Shown here piece after piece: positions 1 to 9,891 of a stretch of 42,847 bases of DNA; the first letter of the stretch is position 1; every line of letters begins with the position of its first letter. This DNA is from Thermococcaceae archaeon (GTDB taxonomy: Archaea; Methanobacteriota_B; Thermococci; Thermococcales; Thermococcaceae): NCBI GenBank assembly GCA_030156945.1, contig JASGLT010000016.1:1-42847 (forward strand), read 5' to 3'. The notes under the pieces were generated by a model. It was not told where the DNA came from, ran no database searches, and saw only the letters and a program-made list of their open reading frames with translations. The translations under genes were made by a program, and so were the position numbers.

Positions 1-2
1 TT

Positions 3-92
3 AGTTTGAGGGGGTTAGCTGTCAGGATTTTAGGGGCGATTCTGGCCGTGAATCTGGACAGATTATACAACTTCACAGGTGGTGGGAACTAG
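3..92 (+). CDS. C-terminal end of an unidentified protein (partial)
   Basis: The frame is open from the left edge to a TAG at 90-92. It reads about 29 residues: a hydrophobic stretch (GAILAV) and a polar tail ending GGGN. A TATA-like element follows at 94-100, as expected if one gene ends here and the pilin promoter begins. I do not recognise the family. A membrane component of a pilus assembly system would fit the neighbours, but that is inference from position only, and the short open frame could be chance. Confidence 0.35.
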   Translation, partial: SLRGLAVRILGAILAVNLDRLYNFTGGGN

Positions 93-93
93 G

Positions 94-145
94 GTATAAG
101 CCTTTTTGGTGCAATAGTGTATGAAGTAACCCTTCGGAGGTGATG
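94..145 (+). promoter_or_regulatory. Promoter and ribosome binding site of first pilin gene
   Basis: A TATA-like GTATAAG lies at 94-100, which puts transcription start near 123. A strong Shine-Dalgarno GGAGGTGAT follows at about 137-145, five bases before the ATG at 150. The strong site decides the start of the pilin gene. Confidence 0.6.
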
Positions 146-149
146 TGGA

Positions 150-329
150 ATGAAGAGGAAGGCCCAGGGTGCCATTGAGTACCTGTTCATGATTGCGGCC
201 GCCCTGGTGATAATCCTGATAGTGGTCAGGCAGCTTAGGGATAGGGGTGAGAGTGCTCAGAGCACTGCCGACACTGCTGAGCAGCAGGCTAGTGAGGAAC
301 TCAAGGGAATGATGGATGAAAGCGGGTGA
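150..329 (+). CDS. Class III signal peptide pilin-like protein 1
   Basis: A 59-residue protein starting MKRKAQGAIEYLFM. A short basic leader followed by QGAIEYL and a hydrophobic helix (about residues 8-27) is the archaeal class III (type IV pilin-like, DUF361) signature. A FlaK/EppA-type prepilin peptidase is expected to cut between G7 and A8, leaving a helix for filament assembly and an acidic, Gln-rich tail. The gene is absent from the set of longer ORFs but has an excellent ribosome binding site. The next gene is a paralogue. It is probably a minor pilin or adhesion filament subunit. The family is clear, the exact filament is not. Confidence 0.88.
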   Translation: MKRKAQGAIEYLFMIAAALVIILIVVRQLRDRGESAQSTADTAEQQASEELKGMMDESG

Positions 330-330
330 T

Positions 331-368
331 CTTTGAGATTTTTAAATTTCCTTTAGACTCTCTTTTTA
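331..368 (+). terminator. T-rich intergenic stretch, possible terminator
   Basis: The stretch after the first pilin stop holds several T runs (TTTTT near 340 and near 363). Thermococcales RNA polymerase typically stops at T-rich tracts. Termination is inferred from composition only. Confidence 0.35.
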
Positions 369-406
369 CCGACTTTTAATCAAAACAACGTTTGGGGGGC
401 AGAATA

Positions 407-592
407 ATGAAACAGCGAGCCCAGGGAGCGGTAGAGTACCTTTTCATGGTGGCAACGGCGTTGATTATAATTGCAATCCTCATTGCAAAATTTTTCAATC
501 CCCGTTCAGGGACAGTAAAAAAGGTTGGTGAAATGCAGGCAGAGACTGAGGAGAAAATAAACGACACTTTGAATGATCAACTTTCTCAGTGA
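407..592 (+). CDS. Class III signal peptide pilin-like protein 2
   Basis: A 61-residue protein starting MKQRAQGAVEYLFMV. It has the same plan as the gene at 150: a basic leader, QGAVEYL cleavage motif after G7, a hydrophobic helix to about residue 29 (ending IAKFFNP) and a charged tail rich in Glu and Gln. A TTG 15 bases upstream is in frame, but the ATG at 407 gives the conserved short leader. A TATA-like CTTTTAATC at about 372-380 suggests its own, almost leaderless promoter. The two pilins are clear paralogues in tandem and probably sit in the same or sister filaments. Confidence 0.88.
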   Translation: MKQRAQGAVEYLFMVATALIIIAILIAKFFNPRSGTVKKVGEMQAETEEKINDTLNDQLSQ

Positions 593-711
593 CATGAGGT
601 TAGGAATATCCATTAATTTTTCCATTTAACCATGCCCTTTCCCCATTGTTTCGCGGATGGCATCCAAAACCTTTTAATCAGCAAACCTGAATGTTTGTTT
701 AGGTGATTACG

Positions 712-1269
712 ATGGGCTTCCTATCCTTCGGATCGAAAAAGGACAAGGTGAAGAAACTCATAGAGGAGGAGAGGTTCGAGGAAATAGTCGAGATGGCATC
801 GAAGGACAAGAAGGCCTTTAATGCAGTATTTGAGCTGCTGGACGAGAGCGCTCCTGGAATTCTCGGCGATGCGCTTCTCCTGATAACGATGGTGGCCGAT
901 AGAAGTCCCGACGCCATAGAGCCCCACGTCGAGACCCTGTTCCCCAAGGCCGTCCAGCTGGCAAAGCACAGAAACCCCTACGTAAAGGAGAACGCCATGA
1001 TACTCGCGTATGAACTCGTGGGGAAATTCAAGGGCAAGATAATCCCGCTCAGAAACAGGTTTGCGGGCGAGCTAATAGAGCAGCTTAAAACCGGGGACAA
1101 CAACACGAAGGGCTTCATGATGATGCTTATCGGGGAGCTGAAGATTGACGAGGCAAGGGAATCCATTGAGGAGCTATTAAACGTTGAGGACAAGGTTATA
1201 CTGCCCTTCGAGGGCAAAAAGTGGATTTCTCTTGGCGAAATTGCCAGGGAAACCCTCGAAAAGCTATGA
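712..1269 (+). CDS. HEAT-like helical repeat protein, function unknown
   Basis: A 185-residue, soluble, almost wholly helical protein. From about residue 35 onward it shows paired-helix units with hydrophobic spacing like HEAT/ARM repeats (for example around VKENAMILAYELVGKF). The AGGTGAT site at 701-707 selects the ATG at 712 over an in-frame GTG at 703. There is no catalytic motif, signal peptide or membrane segment. Nine bases separate it from the BofA-like gene, so they are probably co-transcribed. HEAT proteins commonly act as scaffolds. The specific role here is unknown. Confidence 0.75.
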   Translation: MGFLSFGSKKDKVKKLIEEERFEEIVEMASKDKKAFNAVFELLDESAPGILGDALLLITMVADRSPDAIEPHVETLFPKAVQLAKHRNPYVKENAMILAYELVGKFKGKIIPLRNRFAGELIEQLKTGDNNTKGFMMMLIGELKIDEARESIEELLNVEDKVILPFEGKKWISLGEIARETLEKL

Positions 1270-1278
1270 GGTGGGAAA

Positions 1279-1515
1279 ATGCTGGAGCTTTTAGTTCTTC
1301 TTTTCCTTCTTATAGCAGTTGGATGGATCCTCATCAAGCTGACCCTGACCGTTCTCAAGTGGCTGGCCCTGAACACGATAGCCGGCCTGCTCATAATCGG
1401 CCTCCTCAACTTCCTTGGCATTACTCACGTTCAGCTCAACCTCCTGAACCTTCTCATAGTGGCAATCGGTGGAATCCCGGGCGCTTTCATAGTAATCCTG
1501 CTCTCCCTTCTGTAG
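1279..1515 (+). CDS. BofA-family small integral membrane protein
   Basis: A 78-residue protein, almost entirely hydrophobic, with two or three predicted membrane helices (about 1-19, 25-45, 52-78). Composition, length and the C-terminal GGIPGAFIVILL segment resemble the pro-sigma-K processing inhibitor BofA family, which archaea also carry although they have no sigma-K. A GAGGTG site precedes the ATG. The bacterial role, anchoring or inhibiting a membrane protease, should not be transferred without evidence. Confidence 0.7.
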   Translation: MLELLVLLFLLIAVGWILIKLTLTVLKWLALNTIAGLLIIGLLNFLGITHVQLNLLNLLIVAIGGIPGAFIVILLSLL

Positions 1516-1579
1516 CTCCAAACCTTTATAAAGACCCTTTTCGTGCCTATTTCAGCGAGAGAAGTTAGGGGTGATGCTC

Positions 1580-2827
1580 ATGTCTCACAAGTCTGCCGAG
1601 ATGTACGAACTCAAGAAGAAGGTCGAGGAGCTGAAGAGCTATCGAGGTCGTGCAACCGAGCTCGTCAGCCTTTACATCCCGGCCGGCTACGACATAAACA
1701 AGGTCATGCAGCAGCTTAGGGAGGAGTATGGAACCGCTCAGAACATCAAGAGCAAGTCAACTCGAAAGAACGTCCTTGGTGCACTCGAAAGAGCGATGCA
1801 GCACCTTAAGCTCTACAGGCAGACGCCAGAGAACGGTTTGGCTCTCTTCGTCGGAAACGTGAGCGAGCAGGAAGGTGTGAGTGACATAAAGCTCTGGGCC
1901 ATCGTCCCGCCGGAGCCGCTCAACGTCAGGCTTTATCGATGTGATCAAACCTTTGTCACCGAGCCCCTTGAAGAGATGCTCCGCGTTAAGGACGCCTATG
2001 GCCTTATAACCGTCGAGAAGAACGAGGCGACTATAGGTCTCCTCCGCGGGAAGAGGATCGAGGTCATAGACGAGCTTACCTCCAACGTCCCCGGAAAGAC
2101 CCGCGCTGGTGGTCAGTCGGCGAGGCGTTACGAACGCATCAGGGAGCAGGAGACCCACGAGTTCATGAAGCGCATAGGTGAGCACGCAAACAAGGCTTTC
2201 CTGCCCCTCCTTGAGAAGGGTGAGCTCAGGGGCATAATCATAGGTGGCCCGGGTCCGACGAAGGAGGAGTTCGTTGAGGGAGACTACCTCCACCACGAGC
2301 TGAGGAAGAAGGTAATCGGTGTTGTGGACATCAGCTACCACGGTGAATACGGCCTCAGGGAGCTCGTTGAGAAGGCCAGCGACATCCTCAAAGACCACGA
2401 GGCAGTTAAAGAGCGCCAGCTCATCCAGGAGTTCTTCAGGCACCTCGTCAAGGACACGGGAATGATAACCTACGGTGAGAGGGAAGTTAGGAAGGCCCTT
2501 GAGCTCGGCGCCGTTGACAAGCTCCTCATCAGCGAAGGCTACGACAAGGTTCGCGTCAGGGCGAAGTGCAACAACTGCGGCTGGGAGGAGCTCAAGACAA
2601 TGAGCGAGGGGGAGTTCCACGTCTACAGGAAACAGCTAACTCACTGTCCCAAGTGCGGAAGCCAGAACATAACTTTCGAGAAGTGGGACGTAGCGGAGGA
2701 GCTTATAAAGATGGCAGAGGAGGGCGGAGCGGACGTCGAGATAATCTCCCTCGATACCGAGGAAGGCCAGCAGTTCTACAAGGCCTTCGGCGGCCTCGGC
2801 GCGATTCTAAGGTACAAGATTCAGTGA
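1580..2827 (+). CDS. prf1: Peptide chain release factor aRF1
   Basis: Archaeal class 1 release factor, 415 residues, the usual length. It recognises all three stop codons in the ribosomal A site and triggers peptidyl-tRNA hydrolysis. NIKS at residues 55-58 is the stop-codon recognition loop and GGQ at 177-179 (in RAGGQSARR) is the catalytic motif. Near the C-terminus CNNC and CPKC form a zinc ribbon. The ATG at 1580 follows a GGGGTGATG ribosome site. An in-frame upstream GTG at 1571 and ATG at 1574 overlap that site and are less likely. It is followed by a convergent toxin-antitoxin pair. Confidence 0.97.
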   Translation: MSHKSAEMYELKKKVEELKSYRGRATELVSLYIPAGYDINKVMQQLREEYGTAQNIKSKSTRKNVLGALERAMQHLKLYRQTPENGLALFVGNVSEQEGVSDIKLWAIVPPEPLNVRLYRCDQTFVTEPLEEMLRVKDAYGLITVEKNEATIGLLRGKRIEVIDELTSNVPGKTRAGGQSARRYERIREQETHEFMKRIGEHANKAFLPLLEKGELRGIIIGGPGPTKEEFVEGDYLHHELRKKVIGVVDISYHGEYGLRELVEKASDILKDHEAVKERQLIQEFFRHLVKDTGMITYGEREVRKALELGAVDKLLISEGYDKVRVRAKCNNCGWEELKTMSEGEFHVYRKQLTHCPKCGSQNITFEKWDVAEELIKMAEEGGADVEIISLDTEEGQQFYKAFGGLGAILRYKIQ

Positions 2828-2828
2828 G

Positions 2829-3101
2829 CTACTTATACGCTTCCCCTCTTCTTTTAAGCCGATGGATTAGTATAACTCTTTCCTCCCAGTTTACCGAGTA
2901 AATAATGCGGTATTCACCGAGGCTAACTCTGTATATATCCAGGTCATCGGAGCCCTTCAGCTTTGCGATATCAAACCTGTCCCTCGGAACGGCTTCATAT
3001 TGGAGAACCTCTTTTAGCTCCAGAAATCGGTTGAGATTGGCTTTCGGCATTTTCTTCAGCTCTTTTATGCCTTCCTTTCTGATTTTAACTCTGAACGTCA
3101 T
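2829..3101 (-). CDS. RelE/ParE-family toxin
   Basis: A 90-residue basic protein with the RelE/ParE fold pattern: an N-terminal strand, a helix (KEGIKELKKMP), a long helix ending in ELKEVLQYEAV, then strands carrying KLKGSDDLDIYRVSLGEYR and a C-terminal HRLKRRGEAY. RelE members cut mRNA in the ribosomal A site. The Arg and Tyr residues near the end are the usual catalytic type. Its start overlaps the stop of the upstream antitoxin gene by four bases, and the pair is convergent with prf1, with the two stops one base apart. Confidence 0.88.
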   Translation of the reverse strand: MTFRVKIRKEGIKELKKMPKANLNRFLELKEVLQYEAVPRDRFDIAKLKGSDDLDIYRVSLGEYRIIYSVNWEERVILIHRLKRRGEAYK

Positions 3102-3322
3102 TCTTGATCCTCCAGGATTTCCTCGAGGTCTTCGGCATCAATCCATTCTTCACTTTCCTCCTTGAACTTTCTCGCCTCTATTTCTATCTTTCTGAGCTCG
3201 TCCTCGGGAACTTCGTCCTTCAAAAGGGGAATGAGCATAGACTCAAGTCTTTGGATGTGAACCTTGAGCCTCTCCAGTTCGGAGAGAATATATTCAATGC
3301 GTGCATCAGTAGCCCTTTCCAT
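3098..3322 (-). CDS. RelB-like antitoxin
   Basis: A 74-residue acidic, helical protein directly upstream of and overlapping the RelE-like toxin (ATGA junction at 3098-3101). The N-terminal half (ERATDARIEYILSELERLKVHIQRLE) looks like a coiled coil. The C-terminal half is strongly acidic (EESEEWIDAEDLEEILEDQE) and probably wraps the toxin. No clear ribbon-helix-helix is visible, so DNA autoregulation is uncertain. A GGTGAG ribosome site precedes the ATG. Confidence 0.8.
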   Translation of the reverse strand: MERATDARIEYILSELERLKVHIQRLESMLIPLLKDEVPEDELRKIEIEARKFKEESEEWIDAEDLEEILEDQE

Positions 3323-3385
3323 ACTCTCACCGTCTAGTGATATCTACCCAGAGGTATTTTTATGTTTCGACTACTTTTTCTTGGC

Positions 3386-4264
3386 TTACAGAACCTCTAC
3401 CAGTAGGGCCCTCACCTTTTCTTCAACTTCCTTTCCGTCCATAACATAAGGAGGTCTGAGAACGGGCTTTATCGAGAAGCCCCTGACTCTCATGGCGAGT
3501 TTTATGGCCGATCCAAACGACGAGGCGATGTCATAGACCTTTGAGAGTTTAGCCAGCTTTCTTGAGTACTCAAAGGCCTCCTCAAAGCGCTTCTCGTTGA
3601 AGGCCTTGTAGAGACGTAGGTGAAGCTCCGGGGCGAAGTTGGCACACGCCATCACTCCTCCGTCGCCGCCGAGGATCAGCGTGTTGAGGAAGTGCTGGTC
3701 AAGGCCGGTGAAGACCCTGAAGTCTTTCCTTTCTCCCTTCACATCGAGAATAATGTCCCTTATGTAGTTCACACTGTCTATGGTGGCCTTGATGCCGGCA
3801 ATGCTTGGGTACTCTAGGGCGAGGCGCTTGACGAGTGGAACACTCAGCGAGTTCGCACAGGCGGGGATGTTGTATAGTATGATTGGGATGTCGGTCTTCT
3901 CCGCTATCATTGAGTAGTGCCTGAATAGGGCCTCCTCGTTGAGGGGACAGTAGTACGGGGGCGCTATCACGGCGTAGTCTGCGCCAATGTCTTGTGCGTG
4001 CTTTGTAAGTTCAATAACCTCAAAGGTGTTCGATGATGCCGTTCCCACGAGGTAGAACGCTGAAGTTACGAGCTCGCGCCCCTTCTCGGCCAAAAACTTC
4101 CTCTCCTCCTTGCTGAGGCTCGTAAACTCCCCGGTAGTTGCGTTTATGAATATTCCGTGAACCCCGACCTTCTGGAGGTAGTCGAGGTGCTCTTCGAGGG
4201 CTGACACGTCTATCGAGTAGTCCTCGTTGAAAGGGGTGACAAGGGGGACTATAACGCCGCGCAT
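3386..4264 (-). CDS. DapA/NanA-superfamily aldolase (class I)
   Basis: A 292-residue TIM-barrel aldolase or lyase of the dihydrodipicolinate synthase/N-acetylneuraminate lyase family. Visible landmarks are TTGE (residues 43-46, pyruvate carboxylate binding), Y131 in YNIPA and the Schiff-base lysine K159 in GIKATID. The Arg that follows the YNxP motif in true DHDPS (YNVPSRTG) is absent (YNIPACANS), so lysine biosynthesis is doubtful. A 2-keto-3-deoxy-sugar-acid aldolase or hydroxyproline-type lyase is as likely. The ATG follows GGTGATTCC. A perfect 18-bp palindrome lies about 95 bases upstream. Confidence 0.88.
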   Translation of the reverse strand: MRGVIVPLVTPFNEDYSIDVSALEEHLDYLQKVGVHGIFINATTGEFTSLSKEERKFLAEKGRELVTSAFYLVGTASSNTFEVIELTKHAQDIGADYAVIAPPYYCPLNEEALFRHYSMIAEKTDIPIILYNIPACANSLSVPLVKRLALEYPSIAGIKATIDSVNYIRDIILDVKGERKDFRVFTGLDQHFLNTLILGGDGGVMACANFAPELHLRLYKAFNEKRFEEAFEYSRKLAKLSKVYDIASSFGSAIKLAMRVRGFSIKPVLRPPYVMDGKEVEEKVRALLVEVL

Positions 4265-4359
4265 GGAATCACCGAAGAAATTATACTCAAGAAGTATTTT
4301 AGGGTTTTGAAGGATCTGGATAGAAGTAGGCTCTCAGTTAAGTACTGCCCCCGATACTT

Positions 4360-4377
4360 GGTATCGGTACCGATACC
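4360..4377. repeat. Perfect 18-bp palindrome between argS and the aldolase gene
   Basis: GGTATCGGTACCGATACC is a perfect palindrome. A third CGATAC element sits just to the left at 4352-4357, giving three half-sites. It lies in the 146-base gap between argS and the aldolase gene, both leftward, upstream of the aldolase TATA-like CTAAAATAC. It is a candidate operator for a dimeric regulator. A terminator is less likely, as no T run follows it on the minus strand. Confidence 0.55.
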
Positions 4378-4410
4378 TGATGCCCAGAGGGTGGAAAGGA
4401 AAAATAAAAA

Positions 4411-6689
<2,279 letters not shown>

Positions 6690-6690
<1 letters not shown>

Positions 6691-7268
6691 TGGGTGAGGG
6701 CATTTCAAAAAACCCTTCTATCGGAAAGCTGCTCGTGCAGTTTCTGGTTACTTTTTTGGGGTTTTCTCTTGTCGGCTATCTGTTTTCGGTTTTAAGTCCT
6801 GAAGGAGCATCCAAACTCGTATCCGCCTTTGCAAGCAGACTCGGTGAACTCCCGGATTCAAAGAGCAGAATGTTCTTGCTTATATTTCTGAACAACTCCA
6901 CTGTTGCGGCTCTCTCTGTAATCTCGGGGCTGATGTTCGGCCTCGGCCCCTGGGTTATCATGGCCTTCAACGGCTTCTTTGTGGGCGTCGTTGTGGGCTT
7001 CGTCACGGACGCTGGTAAGTACTCCATTCAAAAGGCTCTCCTTGCCCTGATCCCCCACGGGATTGTCGAGATACCTGCTATTGCACTGGCGTGTGTTGGG
7101 GGCATCTTGTGGTACAGGGAGATTATTGCTGGAGAAGGTTCCGGCCAGGAGAAATTCAAGAAAGGTGCAAAAAAAGCGCTAAGGCTTTTGGCCCTCTCAA
7201 TACTACTTCTCCTCGTTGCTGCCTTCATTGAGGCCTACATAACTCCGAGTGTGGCCGGTCTCGAGTAG
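6690..7268 (+). CDS. SpoIIM/DUF95-family membrane protein
   Basis: A 192-residue integral membrane protein with about five hydrophobic helices, including FLVTFLGFSLVGYLFSVL, a central segment with LFGLGPWVIMAFNGFFVGVVVGF, and ALIPHGIVEIPAIALACVGGI. LIPHGIVEIPA is the hallmark of the SpoIIM/DUF95 family, widespread in archaea and unrelated to sporulation there. Its start overlaps the stop of the LplB-like gene, and its last 66 bases overlap the convergent DUF354 gene. The role is unknown. Confidence 0.83.
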
Positions 7269-8330
7269 CTCTTCCCTGCTGAGGACCTGGAATCTCCCGG
7301 CTTCTTCGTAGCTTTCTATTTCCTCTAAAATCACGTCGAGCGGGTTCTCAAGCCCCGACACAAAACTCCTGACGAATGCCCGGTGGCTGCCGTTCATCTT
7401 CATCATCCTCTCAGCCATCAGAGCTACTTCCTTGGGGTTCGTGGAGTGGTACTCGACTCCGTTTTCTACGAGCCACTTTGTTACAGCAAGGAGCTTCCCG
7501 GGGTAGGTGGAGATGGTGGGGGTTCCGAGGGCTATCGCCTCTCTGTTCATAGTCCCTCCAGCCCCTATCATGAGGGCAGCGTAGTATAGGAGGTTTAGGC
7601 TGTCAACGGGCCTATCGGGTATTATGAGGTTGTCAAAGCGTGAAAGTCTTTCCTTCTGCTCTTCGGTCCGTGGGAACAGGACTATGGGGACGTCTGGGAG
7701 AAGGGGAATAATGTCTTCAAGCACGCTCTTCTCCGGGCCGTTGAAGTAGTTGGCCTTAACGGGCTCAGTTCGCATGACGACGTAGCGGCGCTTTTTCAGT
7801 CCCAGTTCTCTAAGGACTTTTCTGCTCGGTTTAAATCCGTAGAGGTGTGCGAGCTCGGCGAACCCCTTAAGGGCCCTCATTCCGTTTGGGTCCGCCCCGC
7901 ATTTTATCAGTTCATAGGCGTCTATGGCCTTGGGGTATATGAGCAGGTTGGTGTAGGGGAGTATAAGCTTGTTTTGAGCGACTGCGGTCTCGTTATCGAC
8001 GAATCCTATGGAGGGTATCTGAAGCCCAAAGGCAACCCTTGGAGCTTCGGCCGAGTGTTTATAGACCGCCAAATCCGGTTTTTCTTCGATTATCAGCTTG
8101 CTGAGTTTATACATTCTCTCGGTGCTTGCTATAAGCTTCCCTTCGAGGGTCGCTCCCCCGTGCTTCCCAACTACGTAGTAGTCAATACCCTCCATGTCGA
8201 GTATGCCCGTTATACCGTCAAACTCCCTGGTTGTGACGAGAATTTCATGGCCTCTTTTTTCAAGCTCCCTTATTAACCCCTTGAAAAAGTGAACGTGAGG
8301 AGCGTTCGTGATGTCAATCCAGACCTTCAT
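7203..8330 (-). CDS. DUF354 glycosyltransferase-fold protein
   Basis: A 375-residue protein of the DUF354 family, which has a GT-B/UDP-GlcNAc epimerase-like fold. The N-terminal MKVWIDITNAPHVHFF and the later IGAGGTMNREAIALGTP (resembling the nucleotide-sugar binding loop) support this. The ATG at 8330 is chosen because MKVWIDITNAP is the normal family start. It is divergent from the UDP-ManNAc dehydrogenase/UDP-GlcNAc epimerase pair, so a role in surface polysaccharide or glycan assembly is likely. The final 22 codons overlap the convergent SpoIIM-like gene. Confidence 0.85.
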   Translation of the reverse strand: MKVWIDITNAPHVHFFKGLIRELEKRGHEILVTTREFDGITGILDMEGIDYYVVGKHGGATLEGKLIASTERMYKLSKLIIEEKPDLAVYKHSAEAPRVAFGLQIPSIGFVDNETAVAQNKLILPYTNLLIYPKAIDAYELIKCGADPNGMRALKGFAELAHLYGFKPSRKVLRELGLKKRRYVVMRTEPVKANYFNGPEKSVLEDIIPLLPDVPIVLFPRTEEQKERLSRFDNLIIPDRPVDSLNLLYYAALMIGAGGTMNREAIALGTPTISTYPGKLLAVTKWLVENGVEYHSTNPKEVALMAERMMKMNGSHRAFVRSFVSGLENPLDVILEEIESYEEAGRFQVLSREELLETGHTRSYVGLNEGSNEEK

Positions 8331-8546
8331 TATACCAATCCCCCACTTATTATGAACAGGGGTGTTCAATATAAGGGTTTCCCAAAAACCGTTTTAAGGG
8401 CTTCTTTTCTGGGAGTAATCCGGGCGTTTTTTGCGTGTCAATCCTTTAAAACGCTTTCTTTCGATGAAATCGACTTAACTTCCAACCAATACAACTATTC
8501 CACACTTTTGTGCATTAATCCAAGCCCAAAAATCGGGCCCCCCTCA

Positions 8547-8610
8547 GAAACGCTTCAGAAATCGTTTCGTGGAAAAAGCTTTTATCCGGCCTAATCCACT
8601 CATACCAGGT
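8547..8610 (+). promoter_or_regulatory. Promoter region of the nucleotide-sugar dehydrogenase operon
   Basis: A TATA-like GCTTTTATC lies at 8578-8586 and an AGGTGAG ribosome site at about 8608. Just upstream, GAAACG (8547-8552) and CGTTTC (8563-8568) form an inverted repeat with a 10-base spacer, a possible regulator site. The rest of the 286-base divergent region shows no gene. Confidence 0.45.
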
Positions 8611-8616
8611 GAGATC

Positions 8617-9891
8617 ATGGTGGAGGACTCCAGGAAAATCGCAGTAATCGGTTTGGGGTACATAGGGTTGCCTACTGCAATAATGTTCGCTAAAGCGGGT
8701 TTTAACGTCGTTGGTTATGAGATCCGGCAGGAGATTGTTGAAAGGGTTAATTCTGGGAAATCTCACATAGTTGAACCTGAAATAAACGAACTCCTTAGGG
8801 AAGTGGTTGAAAGGGGGAAGTTGAGGGCTACTTCGAACCCGGAGGAGCTAAGGGGTGCGGAGGCTTACATAGTCTGTGTACAGACCCCCCTGAAGGATGA
8901 CCGAACGCCGGATTTAAGCTACCTTGAAAGCGCCATTAGGACAGTTGCAAAGAACATGGAAAAGGGAGCTCTTATCGTCATTGAAAGCACTGTGCCGCCC
9001 TTAACTACGGTAAGGATGGCTAAGCTCATCGAAGAGATTACGGGATTAAAAGCCGGCAGGGACTTCTATATGGTTCACGCGCCCGAGAGGGTCATGCCGG
9101 GAAGGATTTTCAAGGAACTGGTTTACAACTCCAGAATCTTCGGCGGGATAAATGAAGAGAGTGCAGAAATGGCGGAAAAGCTTTATCGGTCCTTCGTTAA
9201 GGGACAGACGTTCAAAACCAGCTCAACTGTGAGCGAAGTAGTAAAGCTCATGGAGAACACCTTCCGCGATGTGAACATTGCTTTGGCGAACGAGTTCGCA
9301 TTCCTGGCCCACCAGTACGGTATAGACGTCTTCGAGGCCATAGAGCTGGCAAACACTCATCCGAGGGTTAGAATTCACACTCCGGGTATAGGAGTTGGCG
9401 GTCACTGCCTCCCCAAGGATTCCCACCTCCTCCTCTGGCCTGCGAAGGAGGATTTTGGACTTATACGGCTGGCCAGGGAGATAAACGATTCAATGCCCCT
9501 CTTCACCAAAGACCTGCTGTTTTCAGCATTTAAACAGCTCAACATCCCTCCGGAGGATGGGGTTGTGGCAGTTCTCGGTCTCGCCTACAAGGGGGACAGC
9601 GACGACACCAGGAACTCTCCGGCGCTGGCCTTCGTTGAGGCAATTGAGGAGGACGTGAAAGAGGTGAGAACTTACGACCCCTTTGTGGGGGGCTCGGCTA
9701 ATACCGTGGAGGAGGCGGTTGAGGGAGCGGATGCAGTGGTTATAGCCACAGACCATGCAGAATTCAGGAATCTGGATTGGGAAAAGCTTGGGAAACTGAT
9801 GAGAACGAAAATCCTAATAGATGGAAGGCACGTCATAAAAGAGCCTCCGAGGGGCTTTCTCTTCAAGGGAGTTGGGAGGGGCGAGTATTGA
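8617..9891 (+). CDS. wecC: UDP-N-acetyl-D-mannosaminuronate dehydrogenase (nucleotide-sugar dehydrogenase)
   Basis: A 424-residue NAD-dependent dehydrogenase that oxidises C6 of a UDP-sugar in two steps. The N-terminal Rossmann motif is IAVIGLGYIGLPTA, followed by ESTVPPLTT. The catalytic cysteine lies in GVGGHCLPKD, and the C-terminal domain has LGLAYKGDSDDTRNSPA. The start at 8617 follows AGGTGAGATC. The next gene, a UDP-GlcNAc 2-epimerase, makes UDP-ManNAc, so UDP-ManNAc is the likely substrate. UDP-glucose or UDP-GlcNAc dehydrogenase cannot be excluded from sequence alone. Confidence 0.9.
   Translation: MVEDSRKIAVIGLGYIGLPTAIMFAKAGFNVVGYEIRQEIVERVNSGKSHIVEPEINELLREVVERGKLRATSNPEELRGAEAYIVCVQTPLKDDRTPDLSYLESAIRTVAKNMEKGALIVIESTVPPLTTVRMAKLIEEITGLKAGRDFYMVHAPERVMPGRIFKELVYNSRIFGGINEESAEMAEKLYRSFVKGQTFKTSSTVSEVVKLMENTFRDVNIALANEFAFLAHQYGIDVFEAIELANTHPRVRIHTPGIGVGGHCLPKDSHLLLWPAKEDFGLIRLAREINDSMPLFTKDLLFSAFKQLNIPPEDGVVAVLGLAYKGDSDDTRNSPALAFVEAIEEDVKEVRTYDPFVGGSANTVEEAVEGADAVVIATDHAEFRNLDWEKLGKLMRTKILIDGRHVIKEPPRGFLFKGVGRGEY

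Noticed and set aside
1757-2620. 287-residue open frame antisense to prf1
   Set aside because: It mirrors the codon pattern of prf1 on the other strand, has no promoter or ribosome site and no recognisable domain.
3386-4264. True dihydrodipicolinate synthase (dapA) call
   Set aside because: The catalytic Lys and Tyr are present but the Arg that binds the aspartate semialdehyde carboxylate is not, so only the superfamily is named.
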